From contig NC_087082.1 of assembly GCF_026151205.1 (NCBI RefSeq), forward strand, positions 16,153,365 through 16,217,364: a stretch of DNA of 64,000 nucleotides, in the 5' to 3' direction. This document shows, in pieces, positions 11,743-57,300 of the stretch. Under the pieces are notes generated by a model. The model saw only the letters and a program-made list of their open reading frames with translations. It was not told the origin of the DNA and did no database searches. The position numbers and the translations under genes are program-made. Origin of the DNA: Bolinopsis microptera. Its lineage: Eukaryota > Ctenophora > Tentaculata > Lobata > Bolinopsidae. Positions within the stretch are counted from its first letter, which is position 1. Every line of letters starts with the position of its first letter.

Positions 11743-11956
11743 CAGGGGTCGACCGGGATCGGAATTTTGTCCCAGCCGGGACAAAGTTCGATTCTTAACA
11801 GTCGTTTCATTTGTCTAAGTCAAAGTAATAAAATAATAAATATGAATTTGAGCTAAATTGAATTAAAAAGATCAAAATTCTGTTTTAAAAATCCCGGCCA
11901 AAACGGTAATACCGGCCGGGACCGGGACAAAAGCGTCAAATCCCGGTCGAGCTCTG
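11743..11956. mobile_element. 214-bp hAT-like MITE
   Basis: The ends are CAGGGGTCGACCGGG and the complement of CAGAGCTCGACCGGG. They are nearly the same as the termini of the hAT element at 6171-7086, so both belong to one superfamily. It has no coding capacity. Flanking octamers (GTGCATAC and GTGCTCAT) agree only in part, so the target duplication has decayed or was never perfect. Confidence 0.75.
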
Positions 11957-11969
11957 GTGCTCATGTGAT

Positions 11970-12142
11970 ATGTTCCGGGGTTCCATGCACGCTGAATACG
12001 ACTGGGATTGCAGGGTTTATAAACAAGCAATAAAATTAACAAGGTACCGTTTCCGATTTTGAAAGAGTTGCCGTACGACAAATTTTGTGACTTCTGGTCG
12101 CTGGGAGTGTTGGTGTACAAAACTTTAACAAGGACCTCCTCC
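11970..12142 (+). pseudogene. Protein kinase domain remnant (subdomains VIII-IX)
   Basis: The frame at about 12057-12142 reads LPYDKFCDFWSLGVLVYK, a clear match to kinase subdomain IX (DxWSxGV). About 60 bases upstream another frame reads VPGFHA, close to the TPGFHAPE activation-segment end, but shifted. No flanking kinase exons were seen. It is most likely a fragment of a duplicated kinase gene. An open stretch at 12186-12356 with an acceptor-like start is of unknown nature. Confidence 0.45.
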
Positions 12143-12279
12143 TTTATAATAATTTAATTTTAATTTGTAAAGTTCGTAGATTCCTCTACAGGGTCATCGA
12201 ATATTTCGACCGCCCTTATTTTACAGTACACTACATTGTAGATGTTCTGATGGAGTATCCTAAGATTCTTGATCTTTTT

Positions 12280-12462
12280 GGCACAGGCACCCCTCCTCAT
12301 TTAACCCTCAATCAAGTTTCCTATCATTCAGCTGAGTCGACCGAGGAGATCGCATAGATCCGATGAATCCTTAGGTACTCCCTAGACTGAGTGACACTGG
12401 GATTCGAACCCTGAACCTTCTGTACAGAAGGCGGAAGCTCTAACCACTAGGCCACCCAGCCA
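12280..12462 (-). mobile_element. tRNA-derived SINE
   Basis: The minus-strand 5' end reads like a tRNA, with box A (TGGCCTAGTGGTTAGAG, about 12437-12454) and box B (GGTTCGAATCC, about 12400-12411). The anticodon arm and spacing are not those of a working tRNA. A unique body follows down to about 12280, ending near an A-rich segment. This arrangement fits a pol III SINE rather than a tRNA gene. Confidence 0.6.
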
Positions 12463-12921
12463 TTTGTTGCATTGTATATTTGATATTGGGGACTTCGTTG
12501 GGATCGGGGATCCTTGTATTGAGGACTAGAAGGATCTCCCGATCTCGTCAGGGGCATTTTCAACAGCAGGATAACGTTCCCCAAATTCCTAGCCTCAGTA
12601 AAGCTGACATGGCACTTCTCAAAGGCGTTATTTGATATTTGATACTATACATGCGAGGACACTATTAAAATTGAATATTCAACTGTGTTGTTATTATACA
12701 TATAATCGTTATTTGGATGATAATTAATTACTCTATCTACACTCGATACGACTGTCACGTGACTTTTTCAACGGCCGTGGCCGTTTTCTAGCGCTAGCTG
12801 GCCCTGAATGAAAATAAGAACCTAGCTGGACTGCTGAACTCGTCAATAGTCTATATAATAATTTGAACGAATATTTCACAAATAATATCATCTGACCGTT
12901 TATATTAATACTTTTGTTGTG

Positions 12922-12990
12922 TTAACTAAATTAAACTAAATTAACTAAATTAACTAAATTAACTAAATTAACTAAATTAACTAAATTAAA
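12922..12990. repeat. AACTAAATT nonamer array
   Basis: About seven copies of a 9-bp unit, aactaaatt, with one slightly altered copy near the start. This is a simple minisatellite in intergenic DNA. Confidence 0.85.
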
Positions 12991-13010
12991 GCCCAATTAA
13001 TATTAAGCTT

Positions 13011-13205
13011 TCAATAGTGCGTGCGCCCGCCATCCGGCGTGCGCGTGGCCGCTCTTATTGTTAAACAATTAGCGCGCTGCGGCCGTAATGTCATGTACTG
13101 ACCATTGTTAATCATTAATGGTCTGGCCCGGCGCCGCGCGCGCTACTTCTCAGCACTTGCCATAACATTTCGAAAAGAAAGCGGCGCGCGCTACTTCGAA
13201 AATCA
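13011..13205. other. GC- and CpG-rich block in AT-rich DNA
   Basis: This is a sharp compositional island rich in CG dinucleotides, with inverted GGCCGC/GCGGCC and a twice-repeated GCGCGCGCTACTTC (about 13136-13149 and 13184-13197). It lies about 0.9 kb upstream of the receptor gene at 14141. It may be an element remnant or a promoter-proximal CpG island; the sequence does not decide. From 13206 to 14140 the DNA is AT-rich with no recognised gene. Confidence 0.45.
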
Positions 13206-14140
13206 AATTTAGACGAGTAACATCCGTCAACCGTAATGGCATAAAGAAAATGGTTATAGCTAGGTTGTGAACACAGCGCTTGGAAAATATATTTTTGAAA
13301 ATTTTAATTTAAATACTATACTAAATTTTTATTATATATCAGCAACTGATTTTATTCCGTTTTACGTTTTTTAATCGGTTTCCCGTTTCTTTGATAGTAA
13401 CGCAGGTTATATAATAGTTATATTTTATCATATTTTCACCGCAAAAGCCCACTCCCCAAAGTGCGCGCATTATTGTAATTTCTTTCAAACTTCATGAACT
13501 TATCGAAATAAAATTTAGTCTTTTGCAATGTATTCAGAGTCAATATGAATATGCACTCATACAAATAACTTGGAATACGTTTGAAAGAGAATAACAATAT
13601 CAAAACGGTACTGAAGTGTTTTTTCTTAAACTCAAAACTATTCCCCCGTTCAATTTTGCTCGCACAACGCCAACTGCGCCAAGTGACTGGAGAGACTCCA
13701 CATAAATATTCCCAGTAGTCATCGGGTACAAAGAAGCACTACTAAGCAATTGTGTTTGATATACAGCTAAGTAAGATAGCAATAATTAATAAAGTGCTTT
13801 ATACAATTCTATTCCACTGGATTAGAAAGTTTGAATAGGTTTTTTTTAAATGGTAATGTATTTGATAATATTTATTAAAATTGTATTTGATAAACAATTA
13901 ATGTTGGAGAGGAAATGTTTGTAGATTTTGCCATATGGAGTGATGATAAGTATAATTTGTAGAGCTGTGTAATGATGTGATTCCATGCATTTAACCTGGC
14001 AGATAATTACTGTGTAAATTGATTTCTCTTTACAAGAAAGATAACAATAGGGTGATCCTGTTGGTCGTTATTACAGAAAACGGTATTGTTGGAGTTTTTA
14101 ACAAAGCCAATTTTATAAATCAAATCAAATCTATTAACTG

Positions 14141-15277
14141 ATGAAAATGTCATATAAAATACTTTCAGTTAGAATGACTGATTACCTGCAGGCAGCTGAC
14201 ATTGGATCTATCGTTCTAGGCATAATTGGGGCAATGATAAATGCATTTCTCTTCTATGTCACTGTTAAACAGCGTGCAATGAATGAAAAATTTGCATTTC
14301 TATTCAAAAACCTTGCATTAAATGACTTCATTAATGCTGTAGCTATTCCTATCTGCTGGTACTGGTTGGCATTCTCTAAAGATGAAGCTGAAAACTTTGC
14401 ATTGTCTTCAAAAGAGCTGACACTCCTGTCTGTATCCCTGTGCACAATAAGTGTTCAGCATCCATTAATTGCTCTGATTGGGTTACTTCGTTATAAAATA
14501 CTTCTAGGACAAGGATCATTTCGAAAGTTTTCTCTCAGGAAAACAAAGCTGTTTGTGGTCATAGTTTGGATTTGTTGTTTTGTCATCCCCCTGCTGGTGT
14601 ATTTTGTGTCATTGATAACCGACAGCAAATCTGAGGTCCTAGATATTCTGCCCAGGATAAATTCTACTGTCTTTCTCTTAGGTGCCTCCTGTGCTATAGC
14701 AATTTTGCTGGTCTTGCTCATCAGGATGGCGAAGATCGTTTACTTCTGGCCGCTGCCAACTTCAACAAGTGCAAGCATTAAAAAATCCCTAGTGAATGTA
14801 TTCTTATTCATGCTTTTCACTGGGTTATTTAGCATCTTACCTGGAATGTTCTGTTTCGAAATGATTGCATGTGGTCCTTCACTGAATCACAAGATAATTC
14901 CTTCACGTTCCATCTGCTCTAAGGCTAGAACTGTCCTGTTTCATGACGTCAAGCTAGAATTTTCGCTCATGTTCTTATCTCTGTGTCTCATGTCGATTTC
15001 CAATGGGGCAGTGTTCTTACTTCAACCATCACTGAGATCACAGTTGTTAAAATCTCTGTGTTGCAAGTCTGACATTGTACAAGACCAGAGACCAATATCA
15101 GCATATGTTTTTGTTGACCCATTGGATCTCATGAAGCAGGAAATTGAAGATGAAAAAGAACCCAGCGTGTTAACTCGTCTGAGAAATGTATCTTCTTATG
15201 GGACTTATGGCAGCTGTGATGAGTCAAACATGCCACGCTCAGATAACTTGACAGCATCCATGAGATCTGATAACTAA
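14141..15277 (+). CDS. Divergent class A-like 7TM receptor (intronless)
   Basis: A 378-residue open frame with seven hydrophobic helices. TM1 begins near residue 20 (IGSIVLGIIGAMINAF). TM2 contains NLALNDFINAV, matching the class A N-L-A-x-x-D signature. TM3 ends in LLRYK, replacing DRY. TM6 contains FSILPGMFCFEM. TM7 reads SISNGAVFLLQPSLRSQ, replacing NPxxY. A cytoplasmic tail of about 75 residues follows, with paired cysteines (LCCKS) and many Ser residues, consistent with palmitoylation and phosphorylation. Starts at 14141, 14147 or 14174 are possible. The last follows a tttcag that could be a splice acceptor and would give a shorter N-terminus. The ligand is unknown. The gene is 0.8 kb upstream of ST7 on the same strand. 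Confidence 0.8.
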   Translation: MKMSYKILSVRMTDYLQAADIGSIVLGIIGAMINAFLFYVTVKQRAMNEKFAFLFKNLALNDFINAVAIPICWYWLAFSKDEAENFALSSKELTLLSVSLCTISVQHPLIALIGLLRYKILLGQGSFRKFSLRKTKLFVVIVWICCFVIPLLVYFVSLITDSKSEVLDILPRINSTVFLLGASCAIAILLVLLIRMAKIVYFWPLPTSTSASIKKSLVNVFLFMLFTGLFSILPGMFCFEMIACGPSLNHKIIPSRSICSKARTVLFHDVKLEFSLMFLSLCLMSISNGAVFLLQPSLRSQLLKSLCCKSDIVQDQRPISAYVFVDPLDLMKQEIEDEKEPSVLTRLRNVSSYGTYGSCDESNMPRSDNLTASMRSDN

Positions 15278-16112
15278 CTTTACTGAGATTGCATTAAGTT
15301 AAGGTTAGTGAATCATAAATAGAATTTGATAACCGGCTAAGATTTTAATTATCTAGTTTATGTTAGTAAAATATATCAATTTGAACAGTTAATTTTTGTG
15401 AGTTTTGAGTTAGATTATTAATTGCAATTATTTTCTTAATTGTTGTTTTTTTTTTATTATTGAGAACGTTTAGAGCTCATCTCTGCACAATTTGTTGTTT
15501 TTATAATTTCCATGTTATTGTATTAGTGTATAAGACTGATTTTGAACATATAGCTATATATAGCTTTTTGTGATTTAATTTTTTCAAATTGATTTCTTAT
15601 ATTTTCATTGGCTCACGTTGAGCTAAAAAGTAACTTTTTGTTTGTATACCTTTTTTATGAGAAGAGCTTATGCAGTTTGGGTCAAGATAGTATTATTCTT
15701 TTTTAAATTCTGCCAAGTAACAATTATCTTGACCTCTGCTGTAAGTGGGTGGTTAAAGGATTTATAATCATTTTTATAACCTGTTTTGATTAATTTATAA
15801 ACAATAATTCATTATAATTGTTTTGTGTAATTATAAACACGTTTGTACAAAATTGTGCATTACTCATTTACTCTGCTGAAGATCTCCAAAATATAATACA
15901 TTGTAACTCCTTTCAGAAGCCTGAAGCCATTGATTGTTGAGAAGTTTTTAAGAAGTTGTAATTTTTTTATATTGGCTATTTGTGGCACAATTAAAACTCA
16001 ATGGTCGTGGTAATGTCTAATTTTTTAGTATCTAATAATTATTATCAATCTTCTATTGTAACTTAATAAGATCAGTATCACTAACATAACTCAATGTAGG
16101 TATAAGAATGCA
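15278..16112. other. Intergenic: receptor 3' flank and ST7 5' flank
   Basis: AT-rich with T-runs and no supported frame. It must contain the 3' UTR of the upstream receptor and the promoter and 5' UTR of ST7, but no diagnostic element could be assigned. Confidence 0.4.
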
Positions 16113-18517
16113 ATGACAGGGAACAAGGGAGTAGTGTCGGACACACTAGACTCCCTCAGCTTCTGGGTAAGCTGGTCATGGACTTACCTTCTTATGCTCT
16201 GGTTCCTTCTCATTATGTTTCTCATCTGGTTTCTGAGGTAAGCAAACAAGAAATGCTAAATAGCAATTTGGTTTTATATGTCATGATACCTTCATTAATT
16301 GTACGAGAAATTATTTACAGTTAGTGAAGTATAATAAATAATATTATATTTTACTCTATTATATAATTTTTAGAAGATTGTTTAGATGAACATAACTACC
16401 TACCCATACTAAATAGTTATTACCTTTAACAACTAGCCTGGTAACCTGCCAAATACTGTGGTAAATCTCAAAAATCGGTGATCAGTCAGTACTTGATGAA
16501 TGTAAATAATTTCTTTTATTTTCAGAGCTCCATTGCGACTTCATGAAAATTTAGATCAGCTGGGGTTCTTCATGAATAGTCTGACCCCGAAATTTTACGT
16601 TGCTCTGACAGGAACATCATCTGTTATCTCTGGGATTATCCTTATCTTTGAGTGGTGGTAAGATACCAAATAAATCATCATTATCAATAATCAGCTACAT
16701 ATGAGAACAAATTATAGGCAAATTATGAGTTCAATATTTCATTGATTGTCTTCCCTCGAACACCCTGAACTTATATACCCCACCACGTGCAGGTATTTTC
16801 ACAAGCACGGTAATTCGCTGATAGAGCAGCTGGCACTGACCTATGTGGCTCCTTTTATCGGTGGTATAGATCTGCCTGAGAAGCCAGCACAGAGTGAATG
16901 TAAAGTTTGGAGAAACCCCATGAACCTCATCAGGGGATGTGAATACTTCAAGTTCATGCAGGTTAGTTGAAATGTTCTTCCAAATTTGAAGATAATCACC
17001 TCCTCACCAGTAGCTGAGCCCATGAATTCTGATTATATCTGTCTGATCTTGTTTATTATAAATTTATCTAGATTATTCCATGTAAAGTGCTGGTATCATC
17101 ATACCAATATAATAATGGATATGATATTTATTTATTCATATTGACAATAAACGATGTTATTGATATATTATCAATAGGAAGCATCCTGCAACTCATAAAA
17201 AATATAATTTTATAAATATCTAAATTAAATTTGAATATTTATTCGTGTTTTAAAAACTGTATAACTCAATCCAATTCATTTGTTAAAAACCGTTATATTC
17301 CTCAGGTGACAGGTAACAGTCCACTAAGCCACTACGACATGAACCTTACAGCACAGGACCAACAGATGTTCTTCTGTCCGGATGTAGCAGGAGCTGGAGA
17401 CAAAGGAGACGAGATGATGGCACTAGCCTGGAGATCTGTAGACACAGAGAAACGCATTCAACTAGCATTGCAGGCAGTTAATGGTAATTCTAACTGTGCC
17501 TCCGCATACGTTTTGCTGGCTGAGGAGTGTGCGTCTACAGTCCCAGAAGCTGATAAGTTCTTCAGACAGGCTCTGAAAATAGCTGATAATAACATCAGGA
17601 AGTTTGTGTCAGTTCCCTCGCACGATGTCAAGGCAAACAGTCTTCATCGCAGAGATATTAATATCTGCGTTTATGCAAGAAGAAGGGTCGCCATGTGTCT
17701 GAGAAAGATGGGAAAGCTCAAAGAATGCATCAAAATAACACGTGAACTTATCAAAGAATTCCCTCTTATGAGCGTGCTTCACATCCATGAGAACCTCATA
17801 GAGGCACTACTCGCACAAAAAGCGTACAACGACGTCCAGGCTCTACTCACCAGATACGACGATCTGACCCTGCCCAAATCAGCTGTTATCTGCTACAGCG
17901 CTGCACTCCTCAAAATCCGTCCAGTCTGTGAGAAGTTCTTTGCTGATGTGACCGTTAAGAAGGGTCTGACTACACATCAGTTTGACGCAGTGGAAGCTCT
18001 TCAGAGAGCAGTCGAGTTTAACCCCCACGTTCCTCAGTATCTTTTGGAAGAAAAGCCGATCATTCTGCCTCCAGAGCATTTGCTAAAAAGGGGGGACTCA
18101 GAGGCAGTAGCTTACTCATTCTACCACGCTGCGCACTGGAAGGAAGTGCCTGGTTCTATAAAATTCCTGGAATGCTTCTGGAAAGACACTTTCAAGCTTA
18201 TCCCCTTTCCGTTAGAGAAAGGTAAGTTATTCCACCCTTATACCAGTGGGACAGAGGAGACTGATAGAGAACTTTTACCTCTTTACCACGATGTATCAGT
18301 TTACCCCAAGAAAGAGTTACCCTTCTTCCTTGTATTTACAGCTGGACTGTGTCTCTTTACCTTATCTCTGGCTCTTCTCACACATTTTTATCCCATATTT
18401 ATGGGTGAGCTGGCTCGAATAGCGCTTGAATATTTTGCCACACCCTTTGCCATGATAGCAGAACAGTTGCAAGCACTTTTACCTCAACAAGTATGGAATT
18501 TATTAACTCGTGCATAA
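16113..18517 (+). CDS. ST7: Suppressor of tumorigenicity 7 protein homologue
   Basis: Four coding exons with GT-AG borders and matching phases: 16113-16237, 16526-16657, 16793-16961 and 17306-18517. They total 1,638 nt, or 545 residues plus stop, close to the vertebrate length of about 585. The N-terminal hydrophobic segment ([19 protein letters not shown]) and [16 protein letters not shown] followed by LIFEWWYFHKHG are diagnostic of ST7. Downstream are the conserved [21 protein letters not shown], the helical TPR-like middle, [24 protein letters not shown] and C-terminal hydrophobic segments. ST7 is a multi-pass membrane protein implicated in growth control in vertebrates; its biochemical role is not settled. 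The large last exon is uninterrupted. The start is the first ATG in frame with the conserved N-terminal segment. Confidence 0.95.
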
Positions 18518-19321
18518 TCGATGATAAGATTTTGTTGCTACTGACCTACTGTGAAATGACAGATTTGACGAGCAGACTTTAAAAACGGATTTAAAGTGAT
18601 GCGATATTAATGATATTGAAATGTGGTTACTAATGTATTCCAGTTTATAAAGCTGCCTATTGATTGTATATTATTATGTTAAAACGTACGGGGTACTTGA
18701 TCAATTTATAAGCTATTTAGTTATTATATTATGTCACTTTAGGTTCAGTAACATAATTGTGTTTTCATTAACAATTACTTAATCATAAAGATTAAAATTT
18801 GCTTCTGTCGTTGTCTCTAATGTAGTCGTCTAGGGTACGGTACCTATCAAGATTTAAATTGCTCCCTTTCACTCTTTCGAATCACCTATATCATATTGTT
18901 GTTAGAACTAGTTATTTAATTAATTAACGTTTTATTAATTATTTATTAATTGGAAATTGTTGCTTTAAATGTTCCACAGAGTAATGAAGATTTATTTCTT
19001 TTGATTTTTGAAAAGTATAGTTTGCCATATTATAACATATTGCACATTTGTTTTTAGTTCCGTAATTATACACAACACCTTAAGATTATATTCAACACCA
19101 TAATATATATAATAATGTATGTATGAACATGATAATATACTACATACTCAATCTGAAATTTTAAATGACCAGACAATATTATAGTGAAAATATACATAAT
19201 TTAGACCACGACCCAACCAAGCGAAGAAAACATACATTTAAATATCAACATGACATTTAGTATCATATTTTAATATCTATAGCCGAAGAAACATGTAAAT
19301 ACTGGAGAGAGTGTGAGACAG
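18518..19321. other. Gap between ST7 and ASAP
   Basis: AT-rich, without coding signal. It should contain the ST7 3' UTR and either the ASAP promoter or intronic sequence preceding the first ASAP exon I can recognise. The conserved N-terminal peptide of vertebrate ASAP proteins was not found here. Confidence 0.4.
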
Positions 19322-52502
<33,181 letters not shown>

Positions 52503-54334
52503 GTAACCGCAGTTACAATTATTGAATTATTGACATTTAGATTTAGGGTTCACGTACACTGATCTAGTTCGACACGTACTCTAGTTTGGCAACTGATTAC
52601 AGAAGTTGGCTAGAAATCACCCCTGTGCTTTATCCAATGCGGTATAAAATAAACCGTACCCTATAATCCAAATCTGTAAACTGCAATACGCAGTGAGTAA
52701 CTTTTAGTAGTCAATTAGTGGGTGGGTGGCATAAACATTCTTCAAACATCATAAATTCGGTGCTAAACGTTTGTCTTGCCAAGATGAACAAAATTCATGG
52801 CATAAAATGGCGATTTACCCAAAGGTTTTTCCATTTTCTCCATAGAAAGTTTATTTATTTTCTGCCATTGGTCTCCGGAACGTCATCTACGAGGGATACC
52901 GGTACAGGCAGAAAGGGTGATGAAAATTCGTACTGGAAATGTGTCAACAATATTTTCGGCGGCCGACTTTCTCGTTACATACACGACTGTTATTTAAGAC
53001 TATTATTATAGATGACTCCACTGCAATGCTGTGAAATAACAGCTCCACTGAAAAACTAAGCACTAAACCCAATACTTCTGCTGGGAGCTCCGTCAGAAGC
53101 TGAAACGGGAAAGTTCCGATACTCCCGTGCCTGTTGGCTGACGCTGTGGGACCTGTAGCAGTCTAGCACTTACATGACCTACGTAACTCAATCTTAATCT
53201 GTTTCGAGGGATTGCGATCCAGCTTGAAACGTCGCCAAGGGTAAACGTACTGTAGTGGGACACGTACTAGTTCGAAACCTGATGTTCGACAAGACCCCCC
53301 TCTTTCGCACTTGTGTCGCACTACAGTCCAGGTAGCGTACTGTAAAGCGATCATGTCATATTTCCAAGCTCAGATCCTATCCTATCCTATCTTACTAATG
53401 GACCATTAAGTGATCTGATATACGAACTATGTTTTCCCAATTTAAAAGGGTAGTTATACTTTCTGAAAAGGTTTGACCATTCTAATGGACATGTCGATCT
53501 TATTTCATTGTACACAGCGATACCAAGTTGAAGTACACAAAATATATGAGATAACCGTGATAGGTCAAAAGTACAATTTTGCAACCACCGCACTTAAATG
53601 TTGCCGTTGATACAAACTGGAGAGCCCACCAGTGTGAAAGTCATTTTCACCTGATTGGAGCTAAAACCTAACCTTCCTGCCAATAATAACTTCAACAAAT
53701 TGGAATACTTGAAGTATATGGGATCTTTGGTTGCTTGTTGAATTAAGTGTTTATTTATACGATTTTATGCACAGTATCCATTTAGAATTATCAAAGCCAA
53801 TCTTTATCCCTTTAGCTTTACCTGGTCGCAGGTCTCTTATAGTTATCGACCTTCGGTACGTGTCAAGCTAGAGCCCAGGTAGCCTACCCTAGTTCGACAG
53901 TTGCAGTTATCTTGTCGAACTTGGATGTTTTCCGAACTAAAGTACGGGTAACTAGATTAAGTTGGTTACAGTAACAGGAGTTCGGTTGAGGAACATCTGC
54001 TGACGAAGCCAGCTATTCATAATTATATTATAGTTTGACTTTAAGCATAAACAGAAATAAAACAAGCTTGTAATGAACGAGAATATGTAAAATTCAAAGA
54101 GCAAGGTCACTAATCAATTATAAGTTAAATGATAATGAAAAGTTATCTAAATATCAATAAATGCTCCCACAAAAAGATAGAAAAAGCACTACTAGTACTT
54201 ATACTGTGAACTCTAGTTACTTTTGAAAAAAAGTCTCTTAAATGTCCATTCAATTTCAATATTGCTTACCGATGGTAAATTAACCAGTCCTTCAAGTATC
54301 GCAGATTGCTTTCAGGAGTTCTGGATCGTGGTGT
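52503..54334. other. Non-coding stretch between the last seen ASAP exon and the kringle gene
   Basis: It follows the donor of ASAP exon 22, so it is probably intronic. It contains dispersed-repeat pieces shared with 60.7-63.9 kb: aaattcggtgctaaa near 52748; gcagtacgcagtgag-like at 52685; gaactatgttttcccaattt at 53424; and gataccaagttgaagtacac at 53519. Further ASAP exons (proline-rich, SH3) were sought and not recognised. Confidence 0.45.
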
Positions 54335-57300
54335 CTAATTGGAAACACATTCTTCAAAGCACCAATCCCACCGAGTTGACCCAGTTGTGTAGCACCAAGG
54401 TGCACCTTCATTACTAGGATCTCTGCAGTAGTTATGATCACCAAGTCCGGAGTCAGGGTAGTTTTCAGGGAGATAAATGTGAGTGTATGGTGTCTGACTG
54501 CTCCATCTCTGGCATGTCGCTCCATTCTTTGTTATGGCCACATCTCCACGATATTCTTCACCTTCGACACACTTAGGCTCTTCTGGTTCCGGTTGTGCAC
54601 ATTCTTCAAAGCACCAATCCCACCGAGTTGACCCAGTTGTGTAGCACCAAGGTGTACCTTCACTACTAGGATCTCTGCAATAGTTGTGATCACCAAGTCC
54701 GGAGTCAGGGTAGTTTTCAGGGAGATAAATGTGAGTGTATGGTGTCTGACTGCTCCATCTCTGGCATGTCGCTCCATTCTTTGTTATGGCCACATCTCCA
54801 CGATATTCTTCACCTTCGACACACTTATGCTCTTCTGGTTCCGGTTGTGCACATTCTTCAAAGCACCAATCCCACCGAGTTGACCCAGTTGTGTAGCACC
54901 AAGGTGCACCTTCATTACTAGGATCTCTGCAGTAGTTGTGATCACCAAGTCCGGAGTCAGGGTAGTCTTCAGGAAGATATCTGTGAGTGTATGGTGTCTG
55001 TCTGCTCCATCTCTGACATGTTGCTCCATTGATTGTTATGGCCACATCTCCACGATATAAACACTCTTCTGTTACTGGTTCTGGTTCAAATAATCCTGGT
55101 AGTACTTCTGGTTCAACTACTTGTGGTTCAAGTACTTCTGGTTCAAGTACTTCTGGTAGCACTTCTGGTTCCGGTTGTGCACATTCTTCAAAGCACCAAT
55201 CCCACCGAGTTGACCCAGTTGTGTAGCACCAAGGTGCACCTTCACTACTAGGATCTCTGCAGTAGTTGTGATCACCAAGTCCGGAGTCAGGGTAGTCTTC
55301 AGGAAGATATATGTGAGTGTATGGTGTCTCTCTGCTCCATCTCTGACATGTTGCTCCATTCTTTGTTATGGCCACATCTCCACGATAGTCTTCACCTTCG
55401 ACACACTTAGGCTCTTCTGGTTCCGGTTCAAGTACTTCTGGTTCCGGTTGTGCACATTCTTCAAAGCACCAATCCCACCGAGTTGACCCAGTTGTGTAGC
55501 ACCAAGGTGCACCTTCATTACTAGGATCTCTGCAATAGTTATGATCACCAAGTCCGGAGTCAGGGTAGTCTTCAGGAAGATATTTGTGAGTGTATGGTGT
55601 CTGACTGCTCCATCTCTGGCATGTTGCTCCATTGATTGTTATGGCCACATCTCCACGATATTCTTCACCTTCGACACACTTAGGCTCTTCTGGTTCCGGT
55701 TGTGCACATTCTTCAAAGCACCAATCCCACCGAGTTGACCCAGTTGTGTAGCACCAAGGTGCACCTTCACTACTAGGATCTCTGCAATAGTTGTGATCAC
55801 CAAGTCCGGAGTCAGGGTAGTCTTCAGGAAGATATATGTGAGTGTATGGTGTCTGTCTGCTCCATCTCTGACATGTTGCTCCATTGATTGTTATGGCCAC
55901 ATCTCCACGATATTCTTCACCTTCGACACACTTAGGCTCTTCTGGTTCCGGTTGTGCACATTCTTCAAAGCACCAATCCCACCGAGTTGACCCAGTTGTG
56001 TAGCACCAAGGTGCACCTTCATTACTAGGATCTCTGCAGTAGTTATGATCACCAAGTCCGGAGTCAGGGTAGTCTTCAGGAAGATATATGTGAGTGTATG
56101 GTGTCTGTCTGCTCCATCTCTGACATGTTGCTCCATTCTTTGTTATGGCCACATCTCCACGATATTCTTCACCTTCGACACACTTAGGCTCTTCTGGTTC
56201 CGGTTGTGCACATTCTTCAAAGCACCAATCCCACCGAGTTGACCCAGTTGTGTAGCACCAAGGTGCACCTTCATTACTAGGATCTCTGCAATAGTTGTGA
56301 TCACCAAGTCCGGAGTCAGGGTAGTCTTCAGGAAGATATATGTGAGTGTATGGTGTCTGTCTGCTCCATCTCTGACATGTTGCTCCATTGATTGTTATGG
56401 CCACATCTCCACGATATAAACACTCTTCTGTTACTGGTTCTGGTTCAAGTACTTCTGGTAGTACGTCTGGTTCAACTACTTGTGGTTCAAGTACTTCTGG
56501 TTCAAGTACTTCTGGTAGCACTTCTGGTTCCGGTTGTGCACATTCTTCAAAGCACCAATCCCACCGAGTTGACCCAGTTGTGTAGCACCAAGGTGCACCT
56601 TCATTACTAGGATCTCTGCAATAGTTGTGATCATCAAGTCCGGAGTCAGGGTAGTCTTCAGGAAGATATATGTGAGTGTATGGTGTCTGTCTGCTCCATC
56701 TCTGACATGTTGCTCCATTCTTTGTTATGGCCACATCTCCACGATAGTCTTCACCTTCAACACACTGCTCAGGCTCTTCTGGTTCCGGTTGTGCACATTC
56801 TTCAAAGCACCAATCCCACCGAGTTGACCCAGTTGTGTAGCACCAAGGTGCACCTTCATTACTAGGATCTCTGCAGTAGTTATGATCACCAAGTCCGGAG
56901 TCAGGGTAGTTTTCAGGGAGATAAATGTGAGTGTATGGTGTCTGACTGCTCCATCTCTGACATGTTGCTCCATTGATTGTTATGGCCACATCTCCACGAT
57001 ATTCTTCACCTTCGACACACTTAGGCTCTTCTGGTTCCGGTTGTGCACATTCTTCAAAGCACCAATCCCACCGAGTTGACCCAGTTGTGTAGCACCAAGG
57101 TGCACCTTCATTACTAGGATCTCTGCAGTAGTTATGATCACCAAGTCCGGAGTCAGGGTAGTTTTCAGGGAGATAAATGTGAGTGTATGGTGTCTGACTG
57201 CTCCATCTCTGGCATGTCGCTCCATTCTTTGTTATGGCCACATCTCCACGATATTCTTCACCTTCGACACACTTAGGCTCTTCTGGTTCCGGTTGTGCAC

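Noticed and set aside
12390-12462. Functional tRNA gene
   Set aside because: A and B boxes are present, but the anticodon arm spacing and the extra bases after the T arm do not fit a tRNA, and a SINE-like body follows.
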